Notes under the pieces: generated by a model | The model's input: only the letters and a program-made list of their open reading frames with translations | Database searches by the model: none | What the model was told of the DNA's origin: nothing | Shown here: piece by piece, positions 32,293 to 42,926 of the stretch | Layout of the letters: each line of letters opens with the position of its first letter | Position numbering within the stretch: position 1 is the first letter of the stretch | Assembly: GCA_016926755.1 (NCBI GenBank) | Contig: JAFGNZ010000031.1 | Coordinates: 1 to 64,000, forward strand | Direction of reading: 5' to 3' | Length of the DNA stretch: 64,000 nucleotides | Source: Myxococcaceae bacterium | Lineage (GTDB): Bacteria > Myxococcota > Myxococcia > Myxococcales > Myxococcaceae | Position numbers and translations under genes: made by a program

Positions 32293-33600
32293 ATGCAACC
32301 CGTGTTGATGGATGTGTTGGAGGAGCACCTCAGCGAGGCGGCATTCCTCTGGTCTCAGTGGGAGAGCGCGCTGGTGTCCGCCAGCCATGGCCTGGAGGAC
32401 ACCGCCCACTGTGAGGAGCGATTGCTGGCCCACGTGGACGGGCTCGTCGTAGGGGGCGAAGCGGCCGTAGGAGAGTTGTTGCTGCCAGCCCTCGAGACGG
32501 GCGAGCGAGAGCGGATCTCCGCCGCGGCGCTCGCGCTGCTCGCGGGGGGAGGGAAGCGGGAGCTGAGTGAGCTGCTGAAGGTGTTCGACTCGGGAGACGA
32601 GGTGCAGCGCGCGGCCATCGGCCGTGCGATGGAGCTGAGTGAGCGAGAGGGCCTGGAGGCGGCGCTGCTCGAGCGGATCTCCGCAGAGGATCCCGCTCTG
32701 CGGGCCATGGCCTTCCGGGTGCTGGCATTTCGCGGCGCGGTGCCGCAGGAGGAGCGGACGCAGTGGCTCCACGGGGACGAGGCCGATCCGGTGATCTGCG
32801 CGCTTCGGGATGCGCGGCCCTTACCTCGGGATGTCGTCCAGACGGTGTTGCCCCAGCTCCTCGTGGACCCTCGCCCAGGCGTGCCCGAGGCCGCCCTGCT
32901 GGCAGGGCTCGTGTCCGGCGCACGTGCGGCGTGGAAGGTGTGCCACAAGGTCGCGGAGGAAGGTGGCGTGGGACGGCGACAGTGCCTGGCCTTGCTGGCG
33001 CTGGGAGGGGACGAACGGGATGTGGGGCTGCTCGCGCGGCTGTTGCGCGAGGAGGAGCTGAGGGCGGACGTGCTCTGGGCGCTTGGGTTCAGTGGACAGG
33101 CGCTCGCTGCGGAGGTGTGCCTGGAGTGGATGGGCGATGACGGAGTTGCGGCGCTGGCGGGCGAGGCGTTCTCCGCCATCACCGGGTTGAGGCTGGAGGG
33201 CGAGTATCGGAGCGCCGCGGAGAAGGAGGCTGATGCGCTCATCCCTCTGGAGGAAGAGGACCTGGATGCCAACCTGGTGCCGGGACCCGAGACCCGTCTG
33301 CCGGTCCCTGTCCAGGAGGCGGTGAAGCGCTGGTGGCAGAAGGCTCAGAAGGGCTTCGAGCGCGGCACACGTTATCTGCACGGGAGCAAGCTTGACGCCG
33401 GCCGGCTCCTGGAGGCGCTCGGGACCGAGCCGATGCGGCGGCGGCCAGTGCTTGCCCTGGAGCTGGCCATCCGGAGCCGAGGTGCGCACCTGCTTCAACC
33501 GCGGGCCTTCACGCTCAGGCAGCGCGCGCAGTTACGCGCGGCGCTGGCGGGACGTTCCTCGGTCTCGATGAACCCGTTCTCGAAGCTGTTCGGGCTCTGA
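32293..33600 (+). CDS. TIGR02270 family HEAT-like T6SS-associated protein
   Basis: A 435-residue, mostly helical, acidic protein. It is made of about 30-residue HEAT-like repeats rich in Ala, Leu and Glu (for example AAALALLAGGGKRELSELL and LARLLREEELRADVLWALG). The N-terminus VLEEHLSEAAFLWSQWESAL and the GL-rich stretch around LAGEAFSAITGL match TIGR02270 proteins, which are found beside VgrG and DUF6484 genes. The expected role is a scaffold or adaptor in spike loading; no enzyme motif is seen. It forms an operon with the DUF6484 gene and converges on the first VgrG gene, 19 bases away, with no terminator visible in that gap. Confidence 0.82.
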   Translation: MQPVLMDVLEEHLSEAAFLWSQWESALVSASHGLEDTAHCEERLLAHVDGLVVGGEAAVGELLLPALETGERERISAAALALLAGGGKRELSELLKVFDSGDEVQRAAIGRAMELSEREGLEAALLERISAEDPALRAMAFRVLAFRGAVPQEERTQWLHGDEADPVICALRDARPLPRDVVQTVLPQLLVDPRPGVPEAALLAGLVSGARAAWKVCHKVAEEGGVGRRQCLALLALGGDERDVGLLARLLREEELRADVLWALGFSGQALAAEVCLEWMGDDGVAALAGEAFSAITGLRLEGEYRSAAEKEADALIPLEEEDLDANLVPGPETRLPVPVQEAVKRWWQKAQKGFERGTRYLHGSKLDAGRLLEALGTEPMRRRPVLALELAIRSRGAHLLQPRAFTLRQRAQLRAALAGRSSVSMNPFSKLFGL

Positions 33601-33619
33601 GGGGCGGTGGGGACGGCCG

Positions 33620-35884
33620 TCAGTTCTCGGCGATCTTCGAGCCCTTGATGATGACATCACCGCTGGCGGTGACCTCGATCTTGGCGCCCTTGATGACCAC
33701 GTCCCCGTTCTTCTTCACCTCCAGGGTCGCCGAGCCCACCTTCAGGGTGAACTGCTCTTCGGCCACCAGGGAGATCTCCTTGGCGCTCAGCGTGTAGCTG
33801 TCCTTGGCGGCGTGGGAGAGCTTACCGCCCACGTTCAAGACGAGGTCCTTGTCCACCTTGAGGGTGCGGTTCTTCTCGATCTGCTCGGAGAGATTGCCGC
33901 CGACCTGCAGGGTGCGCGAGCCCTTCACCGTCTCGGACTTCTTGGCACCCACCGCCTCCACCTTGGCCCCGCCCACCTGCTCGGACATGAGGCCGCCCAC
34001 GAGCTGGTTGAGGGCCGCCCCCACGGTCACAGCATAGCCCCCGCCGACGTTGAGCAGCTTGCCCAACGCCACCGTCTCCGCGGAGGCCATCGCCACCGTC
34101 ACATTCTGGTTGCCGTTCACCGAGATGGACTGGTCGCCCACCACGGACTCGGTGTGGTTGCCCTGCACGGTGGTGGTGCGGTTCTTGACGACCGTCAGGC
34201 TCTGATTGCCGCCGATCATGCTGTCGTCGTTCTTGTTGACCTGCAGCGACTGGTTGCCCTCGATGGTGCGGCTGCGGTCCTTCCGGACGAGCAGCGTCTC
34301 GTTGCCCCGCACCTGCTGCGTCTTGTCGTTCTCGACGATGATGTTGAAGTCCTTCTCGGCGTGCAGGTACACCTCCTCGGAGCCTGCCGCGTCCTCGATG
34401 CGCAGCTCGTTGAAGCCGCTGCCGCCGGGGCTGGAGTTGGAGCGCAGCGTGCTCTGCGTCTTGTTGTCGGGCAGGGCGATGGGCGTGGGGTTGTGGCCGT
34501 TGTAGACGCTGCCGGTGACGAGCGGGCGATCCGGATCCCCCTCCAGGAACTCCACCACCACCTCCTGGCCGATGCGCGGCAGGTAGAGCGCACCCCAGCC
34601 GGGGCCGGCCCAGGCCTGGGCCACTCGGATCCAGCACGAGCTCTTGTCGTTGTTCTGGCCCTCGCGGTCCCAGTGGAACTGGACCTTGATGCGGCCGTGC
34701 TCGTCGGTGTGGATCTCCTCGGCAGGGGGCCCGACCACGATGGCCGTCTGGGCCCCGGAGATAGTGGGCTGGGGGGTGATGCGCGGGGGGCGGTAGGGGA
34801 CCTGGGAGGGGATGCAGACGAACTCGGTGCGGTAGGCCTCCTTGCTCTCCGAGGAGGCCTGCCCGAAGGTGAGGACCTCGGGCTGACGGCCCATGTGGCG
34901 GGCGGAGAGCACCAGGTAGTCCCGGTTCAGCGTGCCCACGGGGTGTTCGTCCAGCTCGAAGGTATAGCCCGCGACCAAGCGACGGCAGTTGCTGGCCCCG
35001 GTCGCCATCTCACTGCGCACCCGCAGCTCCTCCATGCGGACCTGGGCCAGTGTCCTGCCGGTGCCCAGCTCCGTGTAGCGGGCGGGGTAGTCGTAGATCT
35101 CGAGGTCCGGCTCACCATCCTGGGCGTGGGAGAGGGTGGAGAGATCCAGTGCGGGACGCAGGAAGTTGAAGTCCCTCAGGGCGACGGCGCCGGGCTGGAC
35201 CTCCACGCTCGCGGCGAACTCATGGATGGACTCACTGGCGGCCACCATGTTGCTCAGGTCGCGGAACACCAGGAGAGGGTCGCCGGGCATGGCCTCGCAG
35301 GTGGACGAGGCGTCGTTGAGGATCAGGGTGTGGGCATCCTCGGTGTGCTCGAAGTAATAGAAGATCCCCTCCTCCTCGAGCAGGCGTGAGACGAAGTCGA
35401 GGTCCGACTCGCGGTACTGAACGCAGTACTCGAGCTTGCGGTAGGAGCCCTGGAGCAACTGCTTGTGCTCCACCTTCGCTTCGTCGAGCACTTTGTGGAC
35501 GATCTCCGGGATGGTCATCTCCTGGAAGATGCGGCTTCGCCGGGTGTGGCGCAGCGTCCACAGGCGAGGCACCACGGTGATGCGGCAGTGCTGGCGCTCC
35601 GGGCCTCGGTTGGACTCCCAGCGCACCACGCGCGAGACGATGCCGTGGAAGAAGCGATCCGTCCCGTCACCCAGGTGCACAGTCAGCAGGGCGCTCTGGC
35701 CTAGCAGCTCCTTCTCGTCCAGTGAGACGTCCACCGGCGCGGCCAGGGTGACCTGGACGGAGTAGGGCTGGGAGACGGTCTCCTCGGCCTCGAACCCCAC
35801 CACGGCCAGCTCTCTTGCCGCATGGGGGCCAGCCTGGAAATCGAACTCAGCTTGATTTGCGAGGAGGGCAGCGGTGGCGACCAT
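33620..35884 (-). CDS. vgrG: VgrG spike protein 1
   Basis: A 754-residue T6SS spike protein from the ATG at 35884; the frame is open further upstream but crosses the divergent VgrG. The gp27-like N-terminus carries [39 protein letters not shown] and EGIFYYFEH. The gp5 OB-fold region follows with [20 protein letters not shown] and [19 protein letters not shown], then [11 protein letters not shown]. The C-terminal 250 residues are a long beta-helix of repeats such as [12 protein letters not shown] and QTVxGNxT-type strands, ending in [20 protein letters not shown]. There is no added toxin domain. It pierces target membranes and carries PAAR-type tips and effectors. Confidence 0.96.
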   Translation of the reverse strand: MVATAALLANQAEFDFQAGPHAARELAVVGFEAEETVSQPYSVQVTLAAPVDVSLDEKELLGQSALLTVHLGDGTDRFFHGIVSRVVRWESNRGPERQHCRITVVPRLWTLRHTRRSRIFQEMTIPEIVHKVLDEAKVEHKQLLQGSYRKLEYCVQYRESDLDFVSRLLEEEGIFYYFEHTEDAHTLILNDASSTCEAMPGDPLLVFRDLSNMVAASESIHEFAASVEVQPGAVALRDFNFLRPALDLSTLSHAQDGEPDLEIYDYPARYTELGTGRTLAQVRMEELRVRSEMATGASNCRRLVAGYTFELDEHPVGTLNRDYLVLSARHMGRQPEVLTFGQASSESKEAYRTEFVCIPSQVPYRPPRITPQPTISGAQTAIVVGPPAEEIHTDEHGRIKVQFHWDREGQNNDKSSCWIRVAQAWAGPGWGALYLPRIGQEVVVEFLEGDPDRPLVTGSVYNGHNPTPIALPDNKTQSTLRSNSSPGGSGFNELRIEDAAGSEEVYLHAEKDFNIIVENDKTQQVRGNETLLVRKDRSRTIEGNQSLQVNKNDDSMIGGNQSLTVVKNRTTTVQGNHTESVVGDQSISVNGNQNVTVAMASAETVALGKLLNVGGGYAVTVGAALNQLVGGLMSEQVGGAKVEAVGAKKSETVKGSRTLQVGGNLSEQIEKNRTLKVDKDLVLNVGGKLSHAAKDSYTLSAKEISLVAEEQFTLKVGSATLEVKKNGDVVIKGAKIEVTASGDVIIKGSKIAEN

Positions 35885-36037
35885 AGGGAAACCCCCTGCC
35901 CACAGTGTCATCGAGAGCGGTCGACACCACAAGGGCCGAACTGAAAAGAGCGGCGTTCGTGATATGACGAACTGGCTTCTGGCATCCGGGCGGAGGCGTG
36001 CATCGAGCGGCCCGGAGGCATGCCGCAGAGGGGCACT
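35885..36037. promoter_or_regulatory. Divergent promoter region between two vgrG genes
   Basis: A 153-base gap separates the two outward-facing spike genes and must hold both promoters. Around 35925-35965 it is less GC-rich than its neighbours. I find no convincing -35/-10 pair or sigma-54 (GG-N10-GC) site by eye. Confidence 0.4.
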
Positions 36038-38527
36038 ATGGCAGGCTCCAGCGTTCCAGCCTTCTCGTTGCGGGTGGGGCCCTTCGACCCGGGCGAGCTC
36101 ACCGTGGACAGCTTCGCGGGAGCGGAGGGGCTGAGCCGCCTCTATGAATTCCAGATCGACTTCCACCCCGCCGGGGATGTGCCCCTGGAGGCGCCGGAGT
36201 TGCTGGGCGCCGAGGCGCTGCTGACCTTCGAGGTGCCCGGCGGCGGCCCGCGCTTCCTCCACGGGAAGGTTCGCTCCATCAGCGCCCTGGGGCATCGCGG
36301 GGGGAGGGGGCGGTACCGCATCTGGGTGGTGCCCCAGCTGTGGTGGCTGACGCGCGTGCACCAGAGCCGCATCTTCCAGGGCAAGTCGGTGCCGGACATC
36401 CTCGAGGAGGTGCTGGGCGGCGCGGGCGTCGAGGTGAGGTTGTCGCTGAGCGGCAGCTACGAGGCGCGCGAGTACTGTACGCAGTACCGAGAGACGGACT
36501 TCACCTTCCTCAGCAGGCTCATGGAGTGGGAGGGGCTCTTCTACTTCTTCGAGCACTCAGAGAGCGGCCACACCCTGGTGATCGGGGATGCCCGCTCGGT
36601 GCATGAGCCGCTGCCGGAGGGGGCCGTGGTGCCGCTGCGGGAAGACCGCGGCCAGGCCACGGACGGTGAGTACCTCTCCGCCCTGCAGCGGGTGCATCGG
36701 CTGCGTCCCGGGAAGGTGCACATCAAGGACTACGACTTTGTGAGGCCCTCGCTGGACGTGTCGGGCAAGGGGCAGGACACCTCCCATGGCGTCGCCTCAC
36801 TGGAGGTGTATGACTACCCCGGTGAGTACGTGGCGCCCGCTGTGGGTAAGAGCGCCGCCAAGGTGCGCCTGGAAGAGCTGGTGCAGGCGGCGCGTACGCT
36901 GGAGGGAGAGGCGGTATGTCCGCGGCTGACTCCTGGCTACCGCTTCGAGGTGGAGGACGACGGCACCTATTCAGGCGAGTACCTGGCGGTGGAGGTGGTG
37001 CATACGGGCCGGCAGCCGGAGACACCCGGGGGCCGCGAGGCCATGGGCTCTCTGTACCGCAACAGGTTCAAGTGCATGCCGGCCGCGGTGCCTTTCCGTC
37101 CCAGGCGCACCACGCCCCTGCCGGACATTCCGGGGGTGCAGACGGCGACGGTGGTGGGGCCCGCGGGCGAGGAGATCCACACGGATGAGCACGGGCGCAT
37201 CAAGGTGCAGTTCCACTGGGATCGCGAGGGCCAGCGGGACGACAAGGCCTCGTGCTGGGTGCGCGTAGGCCAGGCCTGGGGAGGACCCGCCTGGGGGGCG
37301 TTGTATCTGCCGCGCATCGGCCAGGAGGTGGTGGTGCGGTTCCTGGAGGGCAATCCGGACAGGCCGCTCATCGCGGGCACCGTCTACAATGGAAGCAACC
37401 CGACACCTTATGTCCTGCCGGACGAGAAGACGAAGTCCACCCTCAAGAGCGCCTCCAGCCTGGGCAGTGAGGGCTTCAACGAGTTCCGCATCGAGGACGC
37501 CACGGGCGACGAGGAGCTCTACGCCCACGCGCAGAAGGACGAGAACCTCGTCACGGAGAATGACAAGGACCAGCAGGTGCGTGGCTATGAGGAGCTGCTG
37601 GTGAAGAAGGAGCGCTCCCGGACGGTGGAGGGCAACCAGACCTTGTCGGTGGGCTACGATGACGATAGCCGCGTGGAGGGCAACCAGACCCTGACGGTGA
37701 CGGGCAACCGGACCACCACGACGAAGCTCAACCACCTGGAGTCCGTGGAGAAGAACCAGACCCTCACTGTCGGCGGGAAGTTCACCTCGCTCGTCACCCA
37801 GGCCGCCGCGGAGACCGTGGGGGCCGCGAAGGCGCTCTCCATCGGCGCGGCCTACGGCGTCAACGTCGCCCTGGCCCTCAATGAGGCCGTCGGCGGCCTC
37901 AAGTCCGTGGAGGTGGCCGCGGCCCAGAAGGAGATCGTCGCCGGGGCGCGTCAGGAGAACATCGTCAAGGACAAGGAGGTCAAGGTCGGTGGGGACTGGG
38001 ACAGCCGCATCAAGGGGTACCTGGCGCTCACCATGGGCAAGGATCTGGATGAGCAGATCGGCAAGGAGAGCCTGCTCTGGGTGAAGGAGCCGACGATCTT
38101 CCATGCCAGGTCCTTCTCGCTCAAGGCAGACAAGTTCTCCCTCATCGTCGGGGGGCACCTCATCCTGAGCGTGGAGCAGTCGGGCAACGTGGCCTTCAAC
38201 GTCAAGACGTTCACCTTGGAGGGCTCGGACATCAAGCTCAAGGGCAAGTCCATCAAGAAGCAGGCGGCCGGCTCGTTGAAGGACAAGTCCGTCAAGCCCA
38301 AGGAGCTGAAGGATCTCGAGGATCCCGAGCCGCTCAAGGTGGAGGTCGAGCTGAAGGACACGGAGGGCAAGCCGGTGAAGGATCAGGCCTTCGAGCTCCA
38401 CTTCCCCGATGGCACCATCAAGAAGGGCAAGGTGGATGGGAGCGGCAAGGCCGTGGTGGAGAAGGTGCCCCCAGGGGATTACCGCATCGTGTTCCCGGAG
38501 CTCGAGGCCCGCATCAACAAGGGCTGA
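36038..38527 (+). CDS. vgrG: VgrG spike protein 2 with C-terminal extension
   Basis: An 829-residue VgrG. I prefer the ATG at 36038 (GAGGGG spaced five bases before it) to the in-frame ATG at 36020. It has the same layout as VgrG 1: [40 protein letters not shown], the OB region [20 protein letters not shown], then [12 protein letters not shown] and the repeat needle with [11 protein letters not shown]. The last about 65 residues differ: after a Lys-rich linker, [20 protein letters not shown] and [16 protein letters not shown] form a small Ig/transthyretin-like beta domain. That tip probably docks or presents the next gene's product. It is 40 bases upstream of the amidohydrolase gene. Confidence 0.95.
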   Translation: MAGSSVPAFSLRVGPFDPGELTVDSFAGAEGLSRLYEFQIDFHPAGDVPLEAPELLGAEALLTFEVPGGGPRFLHGKVRSISALGHRGGRGRYRIWVVPQLWWLTRVHQSRIFQGKSVPDILEEVLGGAGVEVRLSLSGSYEAREYCTQYRETDFTFLSRLMEWEGLFYFFEHSESGHTLVIGDARSVHEPLPEGAVVPLREDRGQATDGEYLSALQRVHRLRPGKVHIKDYDFVRPSLDVSGKGQDTSHGVASLEVYDYPGEYVAPAVGKSAAKVRLEELVQAARTLEGEAVCPRLTPGYRFEVEDDGTYSGEYLAVEVVHTGRQPETPGGREAMGSLYRNRFKCMPAAVPFRPRRTTPLPDIPGVQTATVVGPAGEEIHTDEHGRIKVQFHWDREGQRDDKASCWVRVGQAWGGPAWGALYLPRIGQEVVVRFLEGNPDRPLIAGTVYNGSNPTPYVLPDEKTKSTLKSASSLGSEGFNEFRIEDATGDEELYAHAQKDENLVTENDKDQQVRGYEELLVKKERSRTVEGNQTLSVGYDDDSRVEGNQTLTVTGNRTTTTKLNHLESVEKNQTLTVGGKFTSLVTQAAAETVGAAKALSIGAAYGVNVALALNEAVGGLKSVEVAAAQKEIVAGARQENIVKDKEVKVGGDWDSRIKGYLALTMGKDLDEQIGKESLLWVKEPTIFHARSFSLKADKFSLIVGGHLILSVEQSGNVAFNVKTFTLEGSDIKLKGKSIKKQAAGSLKDKSVKPKELKDLEDPEPLKVEVELKDTEGKPVKDQAFELHFPDGTIKKGKVDGSGKAVVEKVPPGDYRIVFPELEARINKG

Positions 38528-38567
38528 GCGCCTTCACTGAAAGCCGAAGTCCCAGGGTGGATCTGCG

Positions 38568-40712
38568 ATGGACCTGTACATCGTCAATCAGGGAGATACT
38601 CCCGACAGCATCGCCCAGAAGTTCGGGATCAAGCAGTGGAAGCAGATCTATGAGCATCCGGACAATGGCGCTCTGCGCAGCGCGCGGGGACCCAACGAGG
38701 TCAAGAAGGACGACCGGGTCCTGATCCCCAACATCGCGGAGTCCATCGTTCAGGCGGGCGCGCCTCAGAAGCTCATCGTCGCCCCGGGAAAGCTTGTCCT
38801 GCCGCCTGTCACCTTCGACGCCCACATGCACATCATGAGCGGCAACTGCACGCCCCTGCCGCCGCTGTACGCCATGATGAAGGACAAGGGGGTGGGCATC
38901 CTCGAGTCCACCAAGGCCACCCGCAAGACGATCAACGGCCTGGGCAGGGGCATGGCGTGGTTCAGCCGCAACGTGCTCGCCGTGGTGCCCGCGATTGGTG
39001 AGTTCTCCCACCGCAGCACCCTGCGGATCGGCCTGGAGGCCGTCAAGCTCAACGACGGCCTGTTCCAGGACCACACCGTCTATGTGCCGCCACCCCCGGG
39101 TGACATGGTGGGGATCCCCAGCTACTACACGGTGACGAGCGTCTATGGGAGCTATCCCAGCACCAAGGCCATCGTGGAGGCCAAGGACTCCTTCGTGGGG
39201 ATCTCCATTGCCCTCACCATGGACATGGATTTCTGCCACCTGAGTGGTTACGACGGTGAGCCCGTCTACCAGAAGGAGGTGAGCAAGAGCGGGAAGCCGG
39301 TCTACGTCTATTACCGCCGCACCAGCTCCGACCGGGCCCAGAAGGGCACAAGGGTCGAGACCGATCCGTCCGAGCTCAAGGCCTTCGAGACCTGGAGCCA
39401 GCAGATCATCGACACCGAGTTCGCCGCGGCGGCCTTCCCCTTCCGGGTGCTCCCGCTCTACCACTTCGAGCCGCGCCGCTACATCAAGCAGGCGGACAAG
39501 ACGATCCCCTTCAAGAGGGTAGCCACTCCCGAGCAGGCGGGGGGCTTCGCTGGGTTCAAGATGTACACGCCGCAGGGCTACATGCCCGCGGACCCGCACC
39601 CGCCCGTCTCGGACGTACTGAAGTGGTTCTTCCAGGAGTGCGCCTCGAAAGGCACTCCGCTCATGACCCACTGCACGCCGGCCGGATTCTATACCCATGA
39701 CCGCAAGTTCTACCTGGATAACGAACCGGACGCGGCGGTCCGCAAGCGCTACCTGCCTGCCGAGGCGGACGTAAAGAAGGCCGACGAGCGCATCCAATCA
39801 GCCAGGAAGAAGCTGGCCCTGGCAGAGAAATTCCTGCCGACGTCCTTGCCGGGTCCCTTGAAGATTCCTTTGCCGACCCCCCTGAGCTGGGCCACGAAGA
39901 AGCTCCTGCAGCGCCAGCTCGACAATGACATCGCGGAGCGGGAGGAGCTCTTCGACAAGGGACGCCTGCGCTACTTCTACGAGAACTTCGTCCACCCGGA
40001 GGCCTGGCGGAAGGTCCTCTCGTCGCCCGGATGCTCCTCGCTGCGGCTCTGCCTCGCCCACTTCGCTTCCGACAAGAGCTTCTGGAATGTGGAGAAGGGG
40101 GTCTCCGTCCTCACGGACAACCAGAAGCTGAGCTACACCAAGAGCTGGCTCCTCGCCATCGTCGAGCTCTGCCGGGACTTCGAGAATGTCTATACGGACA
40201 TCTCGTATCTGCCCCTGATGGACGACGAGATCTGGAAGCTGCTGGGGAAGATCCTCATCGACTATCCCTGGATGCAACAGAAGATCATGTACGGCACGGA
40301 CTGGTACATGATCACCGCCGAGCCCGTGGAGTACGGCGACTGGCATCGCAACACCATCGCGGGCCTGGAGCGTGCCCAGAAGATGGAGGGGATGCCGCAG
40401 TTCAACCTCTTTCACCAGTTCGCCATCGTCAATCCGTCGCGCTTCTACCGCCTCGTCGAGATCGCCCCCAAGCTCAAGGAGGGGCTGAAGGCCCTCGTCT
40501 CGAAGCACAAGCAGGCGATCGAGGAGCGCAAGCAGTCGGAGAAGGGGTTGGAGGCCGTGGACGTGAGCAAGCTGGAGGAGCAGATCGAGATGCGCTACCT
40601 GACCCTGATGCGGCTGCAAGCTCCTCTGGAGGACATCAAGAAGCGCGGCGGTCTCGCCAGCGGCCCCATCCTCTTCACGGAAACCCCGTCGAAGCCCTCC
40701 AAGGGCAAGTAG
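38568..40712 (+). CDS. LysM-amidohydrolase, candidate T6SS effector
   Basis: A 714-residue protein. Residues 1-55 form a LysM-like module (YIVNQGDTPDSIAQKFGI ... DDRVLIPN) of the type that binds peptidoglycan or docks to phage-like tails. The rest resembles a metal-dependent amidohydrolase TIM barrel of the amidohydrolase-2 group: H86 and H88 in FDAHMHIM, H368 in MTHCTP, H498 in CLAHFASD and D578 in YGTDWYM. All five metal-site positions are present. The helix around 400-450 is a large insertion. No signal peptide is present, as expected for T6SS cargo. Position right behind a VgrG with a docking-like tip makes it a candidate effector; the substrate is unknown. A metabolic enzyme is the alternative. 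Confidence 0.72.
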   Translation: MDLYIVNQGDTPDSIAQKFGIKQWKQIYEHPDNGALRSARGPNEVKKDDRVLIPNIAESIVQAGAPQKLIVAPGKLVLPPVTFDAHMHIMSGNCTPLPPLYAMMKDKGVGILESTKATRKTINGLGRGMAWFSRNVLAVVPAIGEFSHRSTLRIGLEAVKLNDGLFQDHTVYVPPPPGDMVGIPSYYTVTSVYGSYPSTKAIVEAKDSFVGISIALTMDMDFCHLSGYDGEPVYQKEVSKSGKPVYVYYRRTSSDRAQKGTRVETDPSELKAFETWSQQIIDTEFAAAAFPFRVLPLYHFEPRRYIKQADKTIPFKRVATPEQAGGFAGFKMYTPQGYMPADPHPPVSDVLKWFFQECASKGTPLMTHCTPAGFYTHDRKFYLDNEPDAAVRKRYLPAEADVKKADERIQSARKKLALAEKFLPTSLPGPLKIPLPTPLSWATKKLLQRQLDNDIAEREELFDKGRLRYFYENFVHPEAWRKVLSSPGCSSLRLCLAHFASDKSFWNVEKGVSVLTDNQKLSYTKSWLLAIVELCRDFENVYTDISYLPLMDDEIWKLLGKILIDYPWMQQKIMYGTDWYMITAEPVEYGDWHRNTIAGLERAQKMEGMPQFNLFHQFAIVNPSRFYRLVEIAPKLKEGLKALVSKHKQAIEERKQSEKGLEAVDVSKLEEQIEMRYLTLMRLQAPLEDIKKRGGLASGPILFTETPSKPSKGK

Positions 40713-40724
40713 CCAGGTGCGGAC

Positions 40725-41861
40725 ATGAGGGAACTGCCCCTGCTCTCACCCAAGCTGCCAGCGCCCGGCTCCCCCACGCGCTACACGCTGCCCGTCCCCT
40801 GGAGCAAGCTGGCGCTGCTGCTGCCCATGCCGCTCCCCGGCTCTGTGGGGATGGTGACCCTGGACGATGCGTTGTGGCGTCTGGAGCTCAAGGGCTCCGA
40901 GCTGCAGCGCGCGCAGGTGGACAAGGAGTTCACCAGTCAGGTCTCCGGTGGGCGCCTGCATGCCATGGCGCCTCCCGGACCGGAGACACTCGCCTGGCTC
41001 CAGAGCCGGGTCATCGTCCTCTATGATCTCGAGTGGAAGGACGCCCTCGAGTACTGGGTGGTGGGGGATCTCGAGGAGGTGGGCTCCGCGGCGCGATGGA
41101 TCTCGTTGGAGCCCCGCGTTGCTGCCATCCGGATCGAGGACTCGACGAACTACCTGGCCCAGGATCGGCTCGACTACCGGATCCGCTCCTACCGGCTGGA
41201 GGAGGGACAGAAGGGGGATGAAGAGGGGCAGTCCGTCCTGCTGGGAACCCTGGAGCTGGGGGCGATGCTGCCCGCCTCGCCGGCCTGGGATGCCGGAGGA
41301 GGGCTGCTGGCCTTGATCCGGAGCGGGAAGCTCGAGGTGTATGGCCCTGAGCTGGGCAAGCCCAAGCCCGAGCATCCGCTGGCGCTCGCCGCCGGGAAGC
41401 TGCTCAAGGAGGGCGGCCTGACGCCGCACTCGGTGCGGCTGCACCCCACGCGTCCGATCGCGCTCCTGGCCCTGGGCAGGGCCACGCCTCCCTCGAAGAA
41501 GGAGGAGCAGACGCCCGCGGGCGTGTGGTGCGTGGACTGGAGCTCCAAGGCGCCTCAGTCCATTCCCCTCGTCGAGATGCCGCCCGGACAGGAGGTGCAG
41601 CTCGGTGCCTTCTCGCCCGCGGGTGACTGGGTCTACTACCGGGCTGAGTCCGCGATGCGGATGCACCTCTACGTCCAGCAGCTCGGCGACACGCCGGGAA
41701 AGCCGATGTACCTCGGGGAGCTCCCCTCGTCCTACGACATCTTCTGGACGCGCGAGCCGGTCGCGCTCGTCGCGCTCGAGAGGGTACCCGACGGGCTCTC
41801 GAAGCTCGTGCGCTGGGACATGGCACAACCCCCGGCGGCTCCGGGCAAGGCCAAGCCGTGA
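40725..41861 (+). CDS. Unknown protein, possible beta-propeller; partner of the amidohydrolase
   Basis: A 378-residue protein, 12 bases after the amidohydrolase gene. I do not recognise the family. It has repeating strand-rich blocks ending in aromatic and Asp residues (WRLELKGSEL, GGLLALIRSGKLEVYGPEL, WCVDWSSKAP, GDWVYYRAESAMRMHLYVQQL and DIFWTREPVALVALE), which resemble the strands of a WD/TolB-like propeller. No signal peptide or transmembrane segment is seen, so it should be cytosolic. As last gene of the VgrG-effector unit it may be the immunity protein or an adaptor. Nothing in the sequence chooses between these. Confidence 0.55.
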   Translation: MRELPLLSPKLPAPGSPTRYTLPVPWSKLALLLPMPLPGSVGMVTLDDALWRLELKGSELQRAQVDKEFTSQVSGGRLHAMAPPGPETLAWLQSRVIVLYDLEWKDALEYWVVGDLEEVGSAARWISLEPRVAAIRIEDSTNYLAQDRLDYRIRSYRLEEGQKGDEEGQSVLLGTLELGAMLPASPAWDAGGGLLALIRSGKLEVYGPELGKPKPEHPLALAAGKLLKEGGLTPHSVRLHPTRPIALLALGRATPPSKKEEQTPAGVWCVDWSSKAPQSIPLVEMPPGQEVQLGAFSPAGDWVYYRAESAMRMHLYVQQLGDTPGKPMYLGELPSSYDIFWTREPVALVALERVPDGLSKLVRWDMAQPPAAPGKAKP

Positions 41862-41886
41862 TGGACGCCAGGCCGAGGCAGCGGGC

Positions 41887-42321
41887 TCAGAGCTTCACTC
41901 GAATGACGGGAGCCAGGTGAGGGCCCACGCTGCCGCAGATGTCGTAGATCCCCGGCCGCGCCGGTATCCGCGCCTGGGCGAAGAGATCAATCTCGAAGAA
42001 AGCGCGCTGGTACGGCCCCACCCGCCGGATGTCGTCCTCGAAGACGAGCCCCTGCCCGATCGCGGAGAAGCTGATGGGGAGGAGCATCGTGCGATAGACG
42101 GCCAGCAGCGCCACCGCTTGCAGCATGGACACCTGAAGTCCTTTGAGCTCCGCCTCCAGGCACTGGCAGACACCGGTGATCCAGATGGAGCGGACGCCAT
42201 CCGAGCGCTGATAGATGCCCGCGGCGAGCCGCAGCCCAGCGCCTGACAGCGCGGGAACGACGGCACCCGGCTCCTCGGTGAAGTTGGGGAGGCGCCGGGC
42301 CTGGGGAGCCCTCTTCGTCAT
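41887..42321 (-). CDS. Small unknown protein in T6SS operon
   Basis: A 144-residue protein that I do not recognise. It has a central hydrophobic helix (VSMLQAVALLAVYRTMLLPIS) and two pairs of strands ending in GPYQRAFFEIDLFA and GIYDICGSVGPHLAPV. It starts inside the stop of the lipoprotein gene (ATGA), so the two are coupled. As the last gene of the zinc-protease operon it is a candidate immunity or chaperone protein. The gap to the convergent propeller-like gene is 25 bases with no hairpin. Confidence 0.55.
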   Translation of the reverse strand: MTKRAPQARRLPNFTEEPGAVVPALSGAGLRLAAGIYQRSDGVRSIWITGVCQCLEAELKGLQVSMLQAVALLAVYRTMLLPISFSAIGQGLVFEDDIRRVGPYQRAFFEIDLFAQARIPARPGIYDICGSVGPHLAPVIRVKL

Positions 42322-42926
42322 TGCTTATTCAACTCGGTGGTGACGACGTTGGACTGGTGCTGCTCGAGCGTCACGTGGACGCGATACGTCGCCTCCGCCA
42401 CTGGCAGAGGCAGCACCTGCGCCAGGTTGAACGTCAGGTAGCGCAGCGAGAGGGTCTCCACCTGGACCGCTCCGGGCCCAGGGGCGGGCTCTGGAGGACG
42501 GGGCGGTGACGGAACGAAGTCCGGCTCCTGAATCGGCGCGCTGAAGGAGGCCCCCGTCTTCGCATCCACCGCCACCGCCACCATGTGCGCTGTGATGGCG
42601 TCGAACCGGCTCGCATAGGAGACGGGAAAGAGGAAGGTCATGCTGACCGGAATATAGGCAAAGCCCTCTTCCGAATCGGACGAGGCGCCGCGAGCGAAGG
42701 TGACCACGGGAGGGATGGCGATGCGGATTCCCTGGGCCCCGTCCTCCACCGTGGGCGAGAAGGGAGTCTCATCCTTGTACCCTGGCCTGACGTCGAAGGG
42801 GCTCTTGAATTCTTCGTTCATAGTCTGAGGGGGAGAGGCAGCGGGAGGGGAATGCCGGCAGGCCGCCCCGGCGAGCAGCGCTCCCAGGGCCAGGGACCCG
42901 AGAGGTGTCCGGATCAGGGAGCGCAT
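42318..42926 (-). CDS. Exported protein, probable lipoprotein; candidate immunity protein
   Basis: A 202-residue protein with a signal peptide (MRSLIRTPLGSLALGALLAG) followed by AAC, a plausible but imperfect lipobox. The mature part begins with a Pro/Ser stretch and then is mainly beta (FAYIPVSMTFLFPVSYASRF, ITAHMVAVAVDAKTGASF and LEQHQSNVVTTELNKQ). The family is unknown to me. It starts in the stop of the zinc-protease gene (TGATG). A periplasmic or membrane-anchored protein placed directly behind a secreted protease gene is what one expects of an immunity protein against a periplasm-acting T6SS effector. This function is inferred from position only. Confidence 0.6.
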   Translation of the reverse strand: MRSLIRTPLGSLALGALLAGAACRHSPPAASPPQTMNEEFKSPFDVRPGYKDETPFSPTVEDGAQGIRIAIPPVVTFARGASSDSEEGFAYIPVSMTFLFPVSYASRFDAITAHMVAVAVDAKTGASFSAPIQEPDFVPSPPRPPEPAPGPGAVQVETLSLRYLTFNLAQVLPLPVAEATYRVHVTLEQHQSNVVTTELNKQ

